64,000 nt of DNA, taken from NCBI RefSeq assembly GCF_965363235.1, contig NC_134846.1:5337001-5401000 (forward strand), in the 5' to 3' direction. The notes beneath the pieces are model-generated. The model did no database searches. It was not told the origin of the DNA and saw only the letters and a list, made by a program, of their open reading frames with translations. Below, piece after piece: positions 49,301 through 57,850 of this stretch. Origin of the DNA: Mytilus galloprovincialis (lineage: Eukaryota > Mollusca > Bivalvia > Mytilida > Mytilidae). How positions within the stretch are numbered: the first letter of the stretch is position 1; the number at the start of each line of letters is the position of its first letter. The translations under genes were made by a program, and so were the position numbers.

Positions 49301-51779
49301 CAACAGTGAATAATAATTGGTTTTCCATCGGTCACAATTTGTATATTACACCTGTTTATCACTAGAAATTGCCATACACAAGACATGAATAAAATAATGA
49401 AAACATTAATCTAACTGTTTTCAATTTTTTTATTTATCATTTACATCAATATCAATTAAATATAACAGTAATTTGAAAGTGATTTTTAGGATGTAATATT
49501 TCTACTGGTTGACTAAAAAAAAAATCAAACAAAATATTTCAAACAAATGATATGAATTGGTGCAAAATCAAACTGAAATATACTAGACGTAGAATGTTCA
49601 TGGGATGGCCTAGGTTTTTTACAATTATTCTTTCCATATCCTCGTTTTAAACCATGTATCAAATAAATTGTGTATTTTTTGTTTTGACGCAAAAAAAAAG
49701 TTAAACTTTTTCTTTTAGTTCCAATTGTAGCCGGGAGCGTTGGAGGATTTGTAGCACTTGTGATTGTCGTATTTATTGTGTGTATCGTTCAGAGAAGGTA
49801 TGCATTAATGCATTCTATTTCACTAATGATTTCAATCGTAACGATATCATACGTGTATTATTAAAATGATGATACATTGATATGTATTGCCATACATTAT
49901 TGTGAACAATGATTTCATTCGTAACGATCTCATACGTGTATTATCAAAATGAATTACCATACATTACATGTTCCAATTCATCTAGTTTCCTTTAAGATAT
50001 AAGACTTATCATTTTGTACACCAGACGCGCATTTTATATATATAAGACTAATCAGTTCTGATTGAATCCCAACATTCGGATAACATAAAGTTTTATATCA
50101 TACGTGCATTTCATTTGCATAAGACTCATCAGTTATGATCGAATCAAAACGGTCGGAATACCAAAACAAACATGATTTTTAAGAACAGCGGTATACTACT
50201 GTTGCATTTATTAAGAGCATAAAATTCAAAAATTCAAAGACATTATGCCAAATAAGGTTTTTGCCATCTAAAACCTTAAACTTTGCATTTTAAATCATAT
50301 CACCTTTTCCATTTTGTTATTAACGTATTTTGTTCTTAGTCTATATTTAATTTGTTGGATTTTGTGATGTTCAAAGGAAAAATGTAACATGAAAAAGTAA
50401 AAAAAAAACATCGAACTCCGATAGAAATTCAAAACGGAAAGTCCCTTATCGAATGGCAAATTCAAAAGCCCTATCACATCAAATGAATTCAAACTACTGT
50501 CATATCCCTGACATTGTTAATGCATGAACAAAATGGTGGATTAAACCTGGTTTAATAGCTAGCTAAACTTCTCACTAGTATGACCGTCGCATAAAATTCC
50601 ACTATATTGACAACGATGTGTAAACAAAAAACAAACATAATAGGCTAAAATGTCATAAAAGGGTACAGCAATCAACATTGTCTTATAATTTTAATCACTA
50701 TTAACCAAACAACTATGTCAAAGGATATCTCTATTTACTTGTGACACACAACTTCTCAATAAAGGCGCGTTCTGTGTTTCTCTTCGTCTCGGTTAAGTCT
50801 TCATGAATGTACAAAGATTATGCAAATCTCCTTAAACAAGGCATAGAATTGAACGTTCCCATACAGATGTTAAATTAATCATTAAACACAACGGATACAA
50901 CGGATACAACGCGTTTGCAAACTTCAAAGGTATTGTTTCAAGACGGAAGAAGCCCTTTGATTAACATATTTCTATACCTAATTCAATACTAAAGATTTAT
51001 TTCACGAATATATTGAATATAGTTTTATAATTCAAGATTTAATTCCGTTATGGTCTTTTATAATAATATTTTAATAAAATGTAATGGAACATTATAAACT
51101 GGACATGACTTATTCCTAGAAATATCACAATATAATTAAATATAGCATAATATCGCTCATTTTCAAAGAAATTTTTACCGAAAAAACGTATTTTGGAGCA
51201 AAGTATATTCATATCGTTTACTTTTGAACTATTGAAAATATTGATTTTAGCGTTGTATATTTCTTGTTCTTTTGTCGTCGGGTTAGAGTGACTGGATTTG
51301 CTCTGTGAACCACATGTGTTTTCTTATTCGAACCACTTTGTATTAAGCTACTTTTTATTTCAAACAGGAAAAAATCCAACAACAAGCACTTGAATACAGC
51401 TGTTGATGAGGGAGAGCCTGAAACTTACTCAGAACCAATCAAGAATACCGTTGCAGAAGAAAGTAGGAAGTTAGTAGTCGAGAATACCATTCCAGAAGAA
51501 AATACAAAATTAGTAAACGTTACAGAAGAGGGAATTTACAATCATTTGGGAGACTCAGAGAAAATGATTGAGATGAAACCACAAGATTCCTCAATATATG
51601 ATGTAACGGGAGATGATGAATACCACGTGTTTACAGGGAATGGAAAACAACAGATATTAAAAGACGATGATGACCTGTATGATCATGGAGCAGCAAGTGA
51701 TGTTTACAACACATTAAATGACACAGTGACACCAAACAGACCGGAATCAGACACATACAATGTTATCAATGCAAAATGA
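28331..51779 (+). CDS. gene B: CTLD/WSC/CTLD single-pass receptor with tyrosine-rich tail
   Basis: Eleven exons with GT/AG borders sum to 1626 nt, giving about 541 residues with no stop. Approximate order: signal peptide 1-20; CTLD first half 21-94; WSC 95-195 with eight cysteines; CTLD second half 196-241; second CTLD 242-332; Ser/Thr then Asp-rich stalk 333-378; transmembrane helix about 380-402; tail to 541. The tail has seven tyrosines (TYSEP, IYNHL, IYDVT, EYHVF, LYDHG, VYNTL, TYNVI), of which three are Y-x-x-(L/I). This layout fits a surface recognition receptor that is phosphorylated and recruits SH2 proteins; the ligand is unknown, and I see no EPN, QPD or WND sugar motif. The WSC exons interrupt the first CTLD, as in gene A. 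Exon 1 was chosen as the nearest intact leader; 24203 or 13329 could substitute, since all end in phase 1. Confidence 0.75.
28892..29092. mobile_element. TTAA-flanked foldback, unit 2 copy
   Basis: Copy of 24764-24964 made by the tandem duplication, now in intron 1 of gene B. Confidence 0.7.
29437..29497 (+). pseudogene. decayed signal-peptide exon, unit 2
   Basis: Copy of 25309-25369, with no start codon in the homologous frame. Confidence 0.55.
29990..30168 (+). repeat. dispersed repeat tail, unit 2
   Basis: Copy of 25862-26040. Confidence 0.7.
30320..30754. mobile_element. inverted-repeat element, AAAGGAGTAGGT family, copy 3
   Basis: Copy of 26192-26626, carried by the tandem duplication. 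Confidence 0.75.
32110..32331 (+). CDS. gene B exon 2, N-terminal half of first CTLD
   Basis: 222 nt, phase 1 to 1. It encodes SEWKKSFDSC, then NDCQPESCNV and HQYWIYGYVLRSPVIVNIG. The W-x-x-(A/S)-F-x-x-C and Y-W-I-Y-G landmarks match the first half of a CTLD. The right edge of the tandem duplication (32252) lies within it. Confidence 0.7.
32685..32829 (+). repeat. 'gacgaaacgcgcgtctgg' dispersed repeat, copy 1
   Basis: Begins 'aaggaaccaggattataatt' and ends 'tggtatctatgatgagttta'. Near-identical to 33084-33230, with fragments at 15505, 17935, 39280 and 50020. A hallmark Mytilus repeat, by memory. Confidence 0.8.
32836..33080 (+). repeat. dispersed repeat with 'gccactgctggtgga' core
   Basis: Contains 'tgctggtggagatt', 'gagggtatcaccagcccagt' and 'ctcaatgctcttcaacttcg'. 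Related to 57851-58790 and 13430-13640. Confidence 0.65.
33084..33230 (+). repeat. 'gacgaaacgcgcgtctgg' dispersed repeat, copy 2
   Basis: Near-identical to 32685-32829. The pair encloses another repeat, so the two may come from one duplication event. Confidence 0.8.
33231..34727. other. intron 2 sequence with repeat fragments
   Basis: A fragment of the 43600-type repeat lies at 33725-33790. At 34160-34230 there is a phrase 'tatatggggtcagtaaattc' that I recognise from other mussel repeats. Nothing coding is seen. Confidence 0.4.
34728..36369. mobile_element. non-autonomous Harbinger-like element with TTA duplications
   Basis: Both ends read GGCCGTGTTCACA inward (left at 34728, right ending 36369), and TTA flanks both sides (34725-34727 and 36370-36372). 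A 3-bp TTA target and GGCC ends suit the PIF/Harbinger group. The interior holds G- and C-rich runs and a short tandem array but no transposase that I can see. The open frames at 34968-35303 and 35748-36074 are low-complexity. Sits in intron 2 of gene B. Confidence 0.75.
35838..35965 (+). repeat. three tandem units inside the Harbinger-like element
   Basis: The unit 'atgcctttatgttttatact' followed by caactataatagccccc occurs three times with variable C runs. Confidence 0.85.
36470..36650 (-). repeat. dispersed repeat, minus orientation
   Basis: Contains 'gatctcaggtgctcaggaag' and 'taccaaagg', the reverse of the family at 18458 and 54462. Comparable to 45690-45855. Confidence 0.5.
36740..36867 (+). 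CDS. gene B exon 3, first half of WSC domain
   Basis: 128 nt, phase 1 in and phase 0 out (AGG|gtgagg). It encodes G-C-Y-S-L...A-L-E-C-S-R-A-C-P-N-A-L-T-D-Y-I-F-L-R, the first three WSC cysteines. Confidence 0.8.
37582..38859 (-). mobile_element. inverted-repeat element, AAAGGAGTAGGT family, copy 4, interrupted
   Basis: Opposite orientation to copies 1-3. It begins AAAGGAGTAGGTTC at 37582 and ends near 38859 (ggacctacttcttt). The body matches copy 1 but is split by a second element at 37999-38722. Confidence 0.75.
37999..38722. mobile_element. TTAA-flanked element nested in copy 4
   Basis: The ends GGTAGCACAATACAAAGATG and its inverse (catctttgtattgtgctacc) are perfect inverted repeats of at least 20 bp, flanked by TTAA on both sides (37995-37998 and 38723-38726). 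Removing it would rejoin the outer element cleanly. TTAA duplication suggests a piggyBac-like or Kolobok-like non-autonomous element. No coding capacity seen. Confidence 0.85.
39280..39365 (+). repeat. fragment of the 'gacgaaacgcgcg' repeat
   Basis: 'caccaggcttaaaacttaat', 'cgccaga' and 'cagtgacgctcaga' match the 32685 family in diverged form. Confidence 0.55.
39468..39905 (+). repeat. dispersed repeat, same family as 12660-12955
   Basis: Begins 'tgccccacctacgacattag', has a cgtccg-rich run and two internal copies of 'gttaaagtttttgg/agtcaagg', and ends 'tactttggacacattcttg'. The open frame at 39375-39602 is repeat-derived. Confidence 0.75.
40520..40694 (+). CDS. gene B exon 4, second half of WSC domain
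   Basis: 175 nt, phase 0 in and phase 1 out. It encodes T-E-C-L-C-I-P, then K-P-C-T-M-R-C-P-G-N-N-G-D-I-C-G-G and L-Y-S-A-Y-S, a textbook WSC ending. WSC domains occur in polycystin-1, Kremen and fungal wall sensors and are thought to bind carbohydrate. Confidence 0.85.
40945..41130 (-). repeat. dispersed repeat with 'gattgccaatgagacaac' core
   Basis: 'gatgtggtatgattgccaat', 'gaggtcaccgtacgg' and 'aaagcccataccgca' are the inverse of the family at 62115-62240. Well known to me from Mytilus sequence. Confidence 0.75.
41146..41442. repeat. inverted repeat pair in intron 4 of gene B
   Basis: 'aatcatgcatctaagactaa' at about 41155 is answered by 'ttagtcttagatgcatgatt' at about 41417, with the inverse words 'aactaacggccttattta' at 41122 and 'aaataaggccgttag' near 41782 further out. 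The arms suggest an inserted foldback or two insertions in opposite directions. Confidence 0.6.
41430..41830 (+). repeat. dispersed repeat related to 27060-27410
   Basis: Contains 'gaactagctgtcagtt', 'atgttgtactgtcatacaac', 'gtcaggagcctgtaattc' and 'aataaggccgttag'. Diverged from the 27060 copies. Confidence 0.6.
42633..42770 (+). CDS. gene B exon 5, C-terminal half of first CTLD
   Basis: 138 nt, phase 1 to 1. It encodes E-N-A-C-L-S-A-Y-W, then N-Q-I-C-S-T-S-M-M-Y-I-C-Q-G-Y-N-K-T, the usual CTLD ending with two late cysteines, followed by an N-K-T glycosylation site shared with gene A. Confidence 0.75.
43600..43770 (+). repeat. dispersed repeat, inverse of 17165-17370
   Basis: 'gaaggtttaatccaccattt', 'agaaatatgacagttgttgt' and 'tcggagttcagtatttttgt'. 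It lies just before exon 6; its open frame (43620-43826) is not coding. Confidence 0.7.
43823..43993 (+). CDS. gene B exon 6, N-terminal half of second CTLD
   Basis: 171 nt, phase 1 to 1. It encodes A-D-V-C, S-W-F-D-A-R-Q-L-C-Y, then H-Y-W-T-G-M and I-T-W-G-N-G, the CTLD W-x-x-A-x-x-x-C and W-x-G landmarks. Confidence 0.8.
45098..45199 (+). CDS. gene B exon 7, C-terminal half of second CTLD
   Basis: 102 nt, phase 1 to 1. It encodes L-P-S-D-A-L-C, then R-L-E-T-E-K-C and Y-S-L-C. R-L-E-T-E-K-C is identical in gene A. Confidence 0.8.
45690..45855 (-). repeat. dispersed repeat, minus orientation of the 11105/54462 tail
   Basis: 'agataccaaagggacagtca', 'aactcataaatc' and 'acacatgacacaacatagaa' are the inverse of the 'gactgtccctctggtatctt' and 'ttgtgt' tail sequence. 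Confidence 0.7.
46258..46332 (-). repeat. tRNA-like (SINE head or tRNA pseudogene)
   Basis: On the minus strand it reads gcactcgtggtctagtggta (box A-like, as in Glu/Gly tRNAs), then a spacer and gcgagttagaatc (weak box B). The acceptor stem does not pair well, so it is not a working tRNA gene. Confidence 0.45.
46831..46911 (-). repeat. tRNA-like (SINE head or tRNA pseudogene), His/Asp type
   Basis: On the minus strand, agccgtgatcgtctagttgt is very close to the 5' half of a tRNA-His or tRNA-Asp. The second half holds 'agttcaagtctagtacccgg', a decayed box B. The stems are imperfect. Confidence 0.5.
46912..48120. other. intron 7 of gene B, 3' part
   Basis: AT-rich. At 47695-47930 the words catgc/gcatg and tcgcac recur many times with partial dyad symmetry. 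No gene seen. Confidence 0.45.
48121..48192 (+). CDS. gene B exon 8, Ser/Thr stalk
   Basis: 72 nt, phase 1 to 1. It encodes VSQHTSSQQENSEATSKPST then I-T-A: a Ser/Thr/Gln-rich, probably O-glycosylated spacer between the second CTLD and the membrane. Confidence 0.7.
48855..48920 (+). CDS. gene B exon 9, acidic stalk
   Basis: 66 nt, phase 1 to 1, after tttaag. It encodes G-R-T-T-L-R-G-P-V-N-A-E-S-D-S-D-D-D-K-P. Including it keeps the whole model in frame; so would skipping it, so it could be an optional exon. Confidence 0.6.
49719..49797 (+). CDS. gene B exon 10, transmembrane helix
   Basis: 79 nt, phase 1 in and phase 2 out. It encodes VPIVAGSVGGFVALVIVVF then IVCIVQRR: one membrane helix with a basic end facing the cytoplasm. 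The first nine residues are identical to gene A. Confidence 0.85.
49825..49985 (+). repeat. two tandem copies of an 83-bp unit
   Basis: 'aatgatttcaatcgtaacga' at 49825 recurs as 'aatgatttcattcgtaacga' at 49908, and both continue through atcatacgtgtatta/ctcatacgtgtatta. Confidence 0.8.
50020..50160 (+). repeat. two diverged units of the 'cagacgcgca...actcatcag' repeat
   Basis: 'caccagacgcgcattt', 'ataagacta' and 'aatcag' are followed by a second unit with 'cataagactcatcagt'. Same family as 32685. Confidence 0.6.
50390..50560 (-). repeat. dispersed repeat, same orientation as 17165-17370
   Basis: 'attcaaaacggaaagtccct', 'gaatggcaaattcaaaagc' and 'aaatggtggattaaacctgg'. Confidence 0.7.
51368..51779 (+). 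CDS. gene B exon 11, cytoplasmic tail and stop
   Basis: 412 nt from a phase-2 entry to TGA at 51777-51779. Seven tyrosines lie in acidic surroundings: TYSEP, GIYNHLGD, SSIYDVTGDDEYHVF, DLYDHG, SDVYNTLND and DTYNVINAK. YNTL and YNVI are 13 residues apart, slightly wider than a classical ITAM; no strict ITIM is present. Compared with gene A there is an extra copy of an N-T-(V/I)-x-E-E-x-x-K-L-V motif near the start of the tail. The tail is far better conserved between the paralogues than the ectodomain. Confidence 0.85.
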
Positions 51780-52215
51780 TGTGAACTAGCAATACGGTTG
51801 CCTGGTCTTCTTGGTTGACCGTGTAGGATTTCCAAAGAACCACATTCCTGTACGAACAATGGAGACGGCTATTCTTCATTTAAGTTCATACGGCTTTAAA
51901 GCTTTATAAATCATTCCTCTTTTAATCCTTTTAACTGATATGTTTAAGATAAATCTTTTCATTTTATAGAAGATATATAAATGGCAATAAGTGTGAATTA
52001 AAGGAGATGCTGGCAGAGACCGGGAACAAATGAAAAGATGTATATGTATAGTTCATTTTATGTAAAGGCACCCCATACATATTTTTACATTTCATATTCT
52101 TTTTATTTGTTTTACTAAAGCATATAGATTCCACAATTTTGAAAGTGTATATAGAAAATTGTGAAAAGCTGTTTTATTGTTATTGTCTGTGAAATTATGA
52201 TGTAAACTAGATGAA

Positions 52216-52221
52216 AATAAA
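52216..52221 (+). terminator. candidate polyadenylation signal of gene B
   Basis: AATAAA 437 nt after the stop codon, the first good match in the 3' flank. Confidence 0.45.
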
Positions 52222-52429
52222 TCTCATATCATGCAACATTAAATGTACGCAGATGGCTTCAATTGTGATCTCACAGAATTTTTTTTTTTTTTGTCTTGTA
52301 ATTGTATCTTGAAGGCATCTGGAATAATCACTGTGCGCGCAACTTGCACTTTAAAATTAATACTGATCTTGGCCATGTAAGGTGACATACAATTTGAAAA
52401 GACAAGGGCTTAAATTTTTGTTTTTACTC

Positions 52430-52770
52430 TTCGCGACCTACAAAAGACTGACAAAAACCATTTAAGATCAATGACACAACTTTCCATCTAAGTAACAATT
52501 CATAAGAGTAAAACATTAAAGGCCAAGGTACGGCCTTCAACACAGAGTCTTGGCTCACACCAAACAGCAAGTTATAAAGGGCCCCAAATTACCAGTGTAA
52601 AACCATTCAAACTGGAAAACCAACGTTTTAATCTATATAAAAAGAGAAACGAGAAACACTAATGAACCACATAAACAGAGGAGAAACCATTGAACATCAG
52701 ATTCTTGACTTAGGACAAGTGCAAACAATTGCAGCGGGATTAAACGTTTTAATGGTACCAAACCTTCTCC
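52430..52770 (-). repeat. dispersed repeat, minus orientation
   Basis: 'aaacattaaaggccaaggta', 'cggccttcaacacagag', 'gagaaacgagaaacac' and 'gattaaacgttttaatggta' match a common mussel repeat related to 40945-41130 and 41430-41830. Confidence 0.65.
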
Positions 52771-53095
52771 CTTTTCTAACAAGAGTATAACATCACAACA
52801 TAGAAAGACAGAGGGTATGACTAATTTTTGAATTACTAATAAAATAGTGAAAAAATTGTCTGAATACCTCAATGTTTTAAATCACCTATATTTAACTTCC
52901 CTGTGAGATTATAACATTCTTCCATCATGGCATTGAATGATAAAATTGTCCCACCCAAGGGTCCACATTTTCAATGAGAAAGGTTGATTGATTGAGAAAA
53001 ATTGTTTAGTTAGCTAACTATGCACTTGGTTACAAGATTAATCCACCATTTTTTGTTGTTGATATACAACTTTTACATTTTGATTTAATTCTCGC

Positions 53096-53560
53096 GGCGA
53101 AAGTCGCAGTAAACGAGACTAAGGTATTACTATCCGCTGGCAGCGGCGGCATAAACTATTTGTATAAAGCTATAAAGCTATATACACAAGGTAGAAGACA
53201 TGCATTCTTCATATCTTGTATGCAGATACCTTAATTTGTGTTACAAAGTTTCCAGTTTTCATATGTTCATCGCCTTTGACCTCATTTTCATTGGTCAGTG
53301 ATTGCTTGCTCTAAAGTGCCTGTGTCTCTCACCTTGGTCTATGTGCATATTCAACAACGGAAACTTACCAACACTGAAGACAACAATATAAATCTTGGCA
53401 AAAATCAGTTTAGATGATCTTGTATATACTTATCATTAAGCCAGTTTAGATTATTTTTAACTTCTTTAGTTTTTGCTCAAACACAAAAGAGGATAGATAA
53501 ACAAAATCCTCATTTATGGGCAACCACTCCTATAAAGAGTCAGTCTTCATAACTATATCG
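53096..53560 (+). repeat. dispersed repeat, inverted relative to 1-410
   Basis: Begins 'cgcggcgaaagtcgcagt', has 'ccgctggcagcggcggcata' and then 'gcctttgacctcattttcat'. This is the plus-oriented copy of the block at the window start. Confidence 0.65.
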
Positions 53561-53579
53561 GCAAAATTTGAATTGTTAG

Positions 53580-54340
53580 TAGATCTTGACTCACTGATCA
53601 TTTTGTGGTTTTAAACTAGATGCATTTAGAATGGTTTAGGCCAAATTTGGATAAATTGGGCCCAGCTGTTCCAGTCTTCAAGATTTTTGTAAAAGCACAG
53701 ATATATCTTCACCTGATGAACATGTGTACCCCATGTGAGATTGGCTTTAAATGCTTAAGGTTAGAGATATAAGTAAAAAACTTCATTTTACCCCCATGTC
53801 CTATTTTTAGCCATTGTGGCCATCTACGTTGATGGTCAAGGTCATCTGATACAGTTTCTAAACTAGATACCCTAAGAATGATTTAGGCTAAATTTGGATT
53901 AAATTGGCCATACAGTTTCAGTGTAGAAGATTTTTGTTAAAGACTTTAAAGGGCATTAACTCATTATGAGGTCAATTGACAACTTTGCTTTGCTGAACAA
54001 ATTTTGATGTTTACAGTTTATCTCCATCTATTATAATGTTCAAGATAGTAATCAAAAACTGCAAAAGTTCCTTAAAATTTCAAATTCAGGGGCAGCAACC
54101 CAAAAACGGGTTGTCTGATGCGTGAAAAGTTCGGCACATATAGATCTTCACCTGATGAACAATTTTCCCCATGTCAGATTTGCTCTAAATGCTTTAGTTT
54201 AAGAGATATAAACTAAAACATTTGCATTTTACCCTCATGTTCTATTTTTAGTCATGGCGGCCATCTTGGTTGATGAACATGATCTTCGGATATAATTTTT
54301 AAACTAGTTACCGTAAGGATAATATAGACCCCTCGTGACA
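53580..54340 (+). repeat. dispersed repeat with two internal units
   Basis: 'cttcacctgatgaaca', 'ccccatgt', 'ttaccctcatgt' and 'ggccatc' recur at about 53700-53840 and 54150-54280. The phrase 'aaagggcattaactca' is a common molluscan repeat and reappears as 'aaagggcaataactcc' at 55440. Confidence 0.65.
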
Positions 54341-54461
54341 TATCTAAAAAAGTGAGTGATGAGAGATCGGTTTTTAATAAGATTAATGGAATGATTGTAC
54401 GAAGTGTATTCCCTATCACGATGTCATTGAAAGAGAGTTACTGCTCACTAGAAAGCTATTA

Positions 54462-54885
54462 AACCAAAAGTTCCAAATGGTGAAGTTGAAATCATCACTT
54501 CGTAAATTTTGCAGACGCCATCACGAGTTCGTTGACCGTCATGGAATAACCTTTTCACAGGTGATATTGAATGTTTTCTTTATATCGTAACTACAATCCC
54601 CTTCCCTTTTCACGAATGTGACCTACGAAATTATATTATTTCCTTGGTTTGTAATAACATGAGCAACAAGACGTATGTTCAGCAGGATCTGCTTGCTCTT
54701 CAGAAGCACCTGAGATCACCCCAGTGTTTTATGGGGTTCGTGTTTTTAAGTCTTTAGTTTTCGTTGTGTACAATTATTTGTCTGTTTGTGTTTTTCTTTT
54801 TTAGCCATGGCGTTGTTAGTTTAATTTCGATCAATGAGTTTGACTGTCCCTCTGATATCTTTCGCCCCTCTTTTGTATATGTCTG
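54462..54885 (+). mobile_element. 3' end of a retroposon-like dispersed repeat
   Basis: Carries a short frame reading VKLKSSLRKFCRRHHEFVDR then HGITFSQ, and next a non-coding tail with 'gccatggcgttgttagttta' and 'gactgtccctctgatatctt'. The tail alone is the repeat at 11105, 18458 and 25862. The coding remnant looks like the C-terminus of a reverse-transcriptase-type ORF of an abundant mussel element; that family link is from memory and uncertain. 5'-truncated. Confidence 0.5.
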
Positions 54886-56200
54886 TCTGGCAGTCAAATT
54901 CAACTTTGACCTCATTTGCGTGCTTTTGTTTTTCAATACCATAAGCACTATGTCAACTATGTTTGGTATATTGAATAATAATTGTAAGGTGTAAATGTCT
55001 GTCAGACAGGATTATCTAACCTTGACTCCATTTGAAAATGTAAAGTTTTTGTAATACTCGTAGTAAAACTTTTATCTTTGAGACTTTTTATAAACTATCA
55101 ATGTTCAGTAAAGCAGGAGAGACATTTCAACTTGTGTACTCCTGTTGATTTATCAATGAAAAGTAATAATCTTTAACATATTTTTGGTTTCAGAAGATTA
55201 ATATGTTTACAAATCTTAAAGAGCTTTTGTTTAATCATGTTACAGCTAATGAAATCTTTATTACTAGTTCTAAATAAAAACGATAACGAAACGCAATTAT
55301 GCAAATAATATAATCACGAGAGTATTAAAACGGGGTTTTATGCATATTTTTAACAAGAGGCTCTCAAGCGCCTGAATCGGTCACCTGTTTTTTTTTTTAC
55401 TTAAATCTTTACATAAACAAATTGTGTAAAATTGTCTTTAAAGGGCAATAACTCCTTAAGGGGTCAATTGACAATATTGGTCATACAATAAATGACGAAT
55501 TCACCGCTATATCCTGTTATCCTGATATCTTAGGTTATGAAAATCACATATTTTTCAAGTTCATTATCTTAGAAAACCGAAACGGGTGTTGCGAGGTCAA
55601 AACAAACAAAAAATAATAAAAACTCTTCTATCAAATACAAGCAGATTTTGTTACGTTTATACGGTTTAAACGTTATTGCCTTCGCAATTAAGGGTGAAAA
55701 TAAGCTTTTTAAAAGAAAAACATGAAAGATTTCCCCTACAATACCATATGCATAAAGCTATTGATAGATAGCAAACTTTGTTAAAATGTGCGATATCAAT
55801 ATAGAAATTGTCGGATTGTTGACTAGCTGAAGGTACCTTTATTGTTATTTATAAATTCGCCATAAATCCAACATGTCCTAGAAGACGATTACTGATTTTT
55901 TTGGGAAGAAAATATGGATTTTGTAGAAAAATCATGAAAAACTGGAGATGACATGTTACACACTCCCCTATCAAAATACAAGCAGAATTGGTTAGGTCAA
56001 TAAGAAAAAAAACGTTCTTGTCGTCGATTCCAATACAATTATTTGCAATCAAACGCAATAGTGTTGCAATTTTGGGTGAAAATAAGCTTTTCTTAGCAGA
56101 AAATCATGAAAAATTGGGAATTTCCCTATACTCTCTTAAAGTAAAATAACCAGCAAACTTGGTTAGTATATGCAATATTGATGTAGAAACTGTATTTCAA
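54886..56200. other. intergenic, repeat fragments only
   Basis: At 55350-55500 is 'caagaggctctcaagcgcct' with 'aaagggcaataactcctta', a common molluscan repeat. At 55690-56110 a phrase with 'gtgaaaataagctttt' and 'aaaatcatgaaa' occurs at least twice. No gene seen. Confidence 0.45.
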
Positions 56201-56650
56201 AATTATTAAGTGATACAAAAAGAAAATAATCACAAAAACACTGAACTCTGAGGAAAATTCAAAACGGGAATGTTCGCCGTCTTAACATGTCCTATTTAAT
56301 GTGAAAGATTCAATACTAATTCGTTCAAGGTTTGTTAATATCGTGACCTAATTGAGAATAGTAACAAATATATGTATAGAAAAAGGAAGAGGAAAGATCA
56401 AAGGTCATTTTTATCCCCGCACTTGTTTCTTGAATAAGATATCAGACAATTTGTCATAAATCGGAACAAAAATAAATATCCTTCACAATAATGTGTGTAA
56501 ACTGTTCCTGGCATATTTCTATAAGTTATTAAGGGTAAAACATTGTGTGCGCTCATTTCAGCGTCAGGGATTTTAAAAGTCTTTTTTCATAACAGCTAGT
56601 TCTTGTTTGTATTTAACATACAGCTACACATCTTGTTATGTATTAATAAA

Positions 56651-56971
56651 GGCAACAGTAGTTTACCGCTGTTAAAAAGTTATAAATCGATTGAGAGAAA
56701 AGAAAAATCCTGGTAACAAACTTAAACCGAGGGAAACACATCAACAACAATGGGAAAACAACAAAACAAAAGAAACACTGAAGTGCCACAAAAACAAACG
56801 ACAACGCAACATACATACATAGAAACGAACTATAAGATTACAACTGCCATTTTTCTGACTTGTTACAGGACATTTTAAGAAAATAAATGGTGGGTTGAAC
56901 CTGGTTTTATTGCTAGCCAAACCTCGCGCTTTTGTGGCAATGTAAAATATACCACTAAAATGACAACGTTT
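56651..56971 (-). repeat. dispersed repeat, inverse of 6877-7215
   Basis: 'ggcaacagtagtttaccgct', 'atcgattgagagaaaag' and 'ttgctagccaaacctcgcgc'. A fragment of the 17165-type repeat lies upstream at 56222-56280. The minus-strand frame 56741-56983 is repeat-derived. Confidence 0.7.
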
Positions 56972-57850
56972 TTCAAGTTTCATTAATTTATTTTGACATA
57001 AACGAGGTATTTCTAATGCAATTCAAACATAATGGAAATGTAAATTTTTTTTAGACTGAATATCATACTTGTACATGTTATTCCATTTGTAGTTTTGGTA
57101 ATAATTTTAAAAAAAATATCCCTAGCATCTAAGAGCATGACATATTGTTTAAGGTTAAGGAACAGTAAATGGACTATGTCACAGATTTTTAAAAAGTTTG
57201 ACATTCAACTTTGGCTCGATGAACTTAAACTGAAAATTAAAAAAAAAATATGCATTTATCTTTTTTATCATTTGAAATATTACTGATTGAATACTTTGAA
57301 AATGGGTAATGATTTGTATAGGAAGCGCATGAAATCTGTCAAAAAATCATCAATACGTATTTATAACACATAGACATTTCTTGCAAAAAAATATATGTTG
57401 TTGACACATAAATTTCTGTTTTTATGATCATTAGAAATTTGATTATAACGTTGAATAATAAACCTACAAATGTTTTTAATGTTATACATAAAGGCCAAAT
57501 ATTGAAGTAGAAAGTATATGTGTTTACCCTGATCCGTGCAGGAGATCTAGTAATTTCAGTATTGACTCATATAATTAAGAGAATACGCTATGCTTTCGGT
57601 TCAGCAGCGTTAAAAACGGTTTCTTTCAAATCAGTACATCGATAAAATTGTTGTTTTCGAATTTTCAGCAATGTTCAGTGCCAGGTAAATCTATCGATTT
57701 TGACATAAAAGAGATTTATTATGTTTGTCTCACTTCATTCGCGCTTTGATGATTATTTTCAGTAAATTGATTGATTTCTTAATGATTTCGATTTATTTTT
57801 TATGAAAAATAATTTTGCTTTGTTTAATTATTCAAAATGAAATGTGTTTA
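56972..57850. other. unassigned AT-rich stretch
   Basis: Nothing recognisable. The open frames at 57013-57204 (minus) and 57095-57286 (plus) overlap each other and have no features. Confidence 0.4.
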
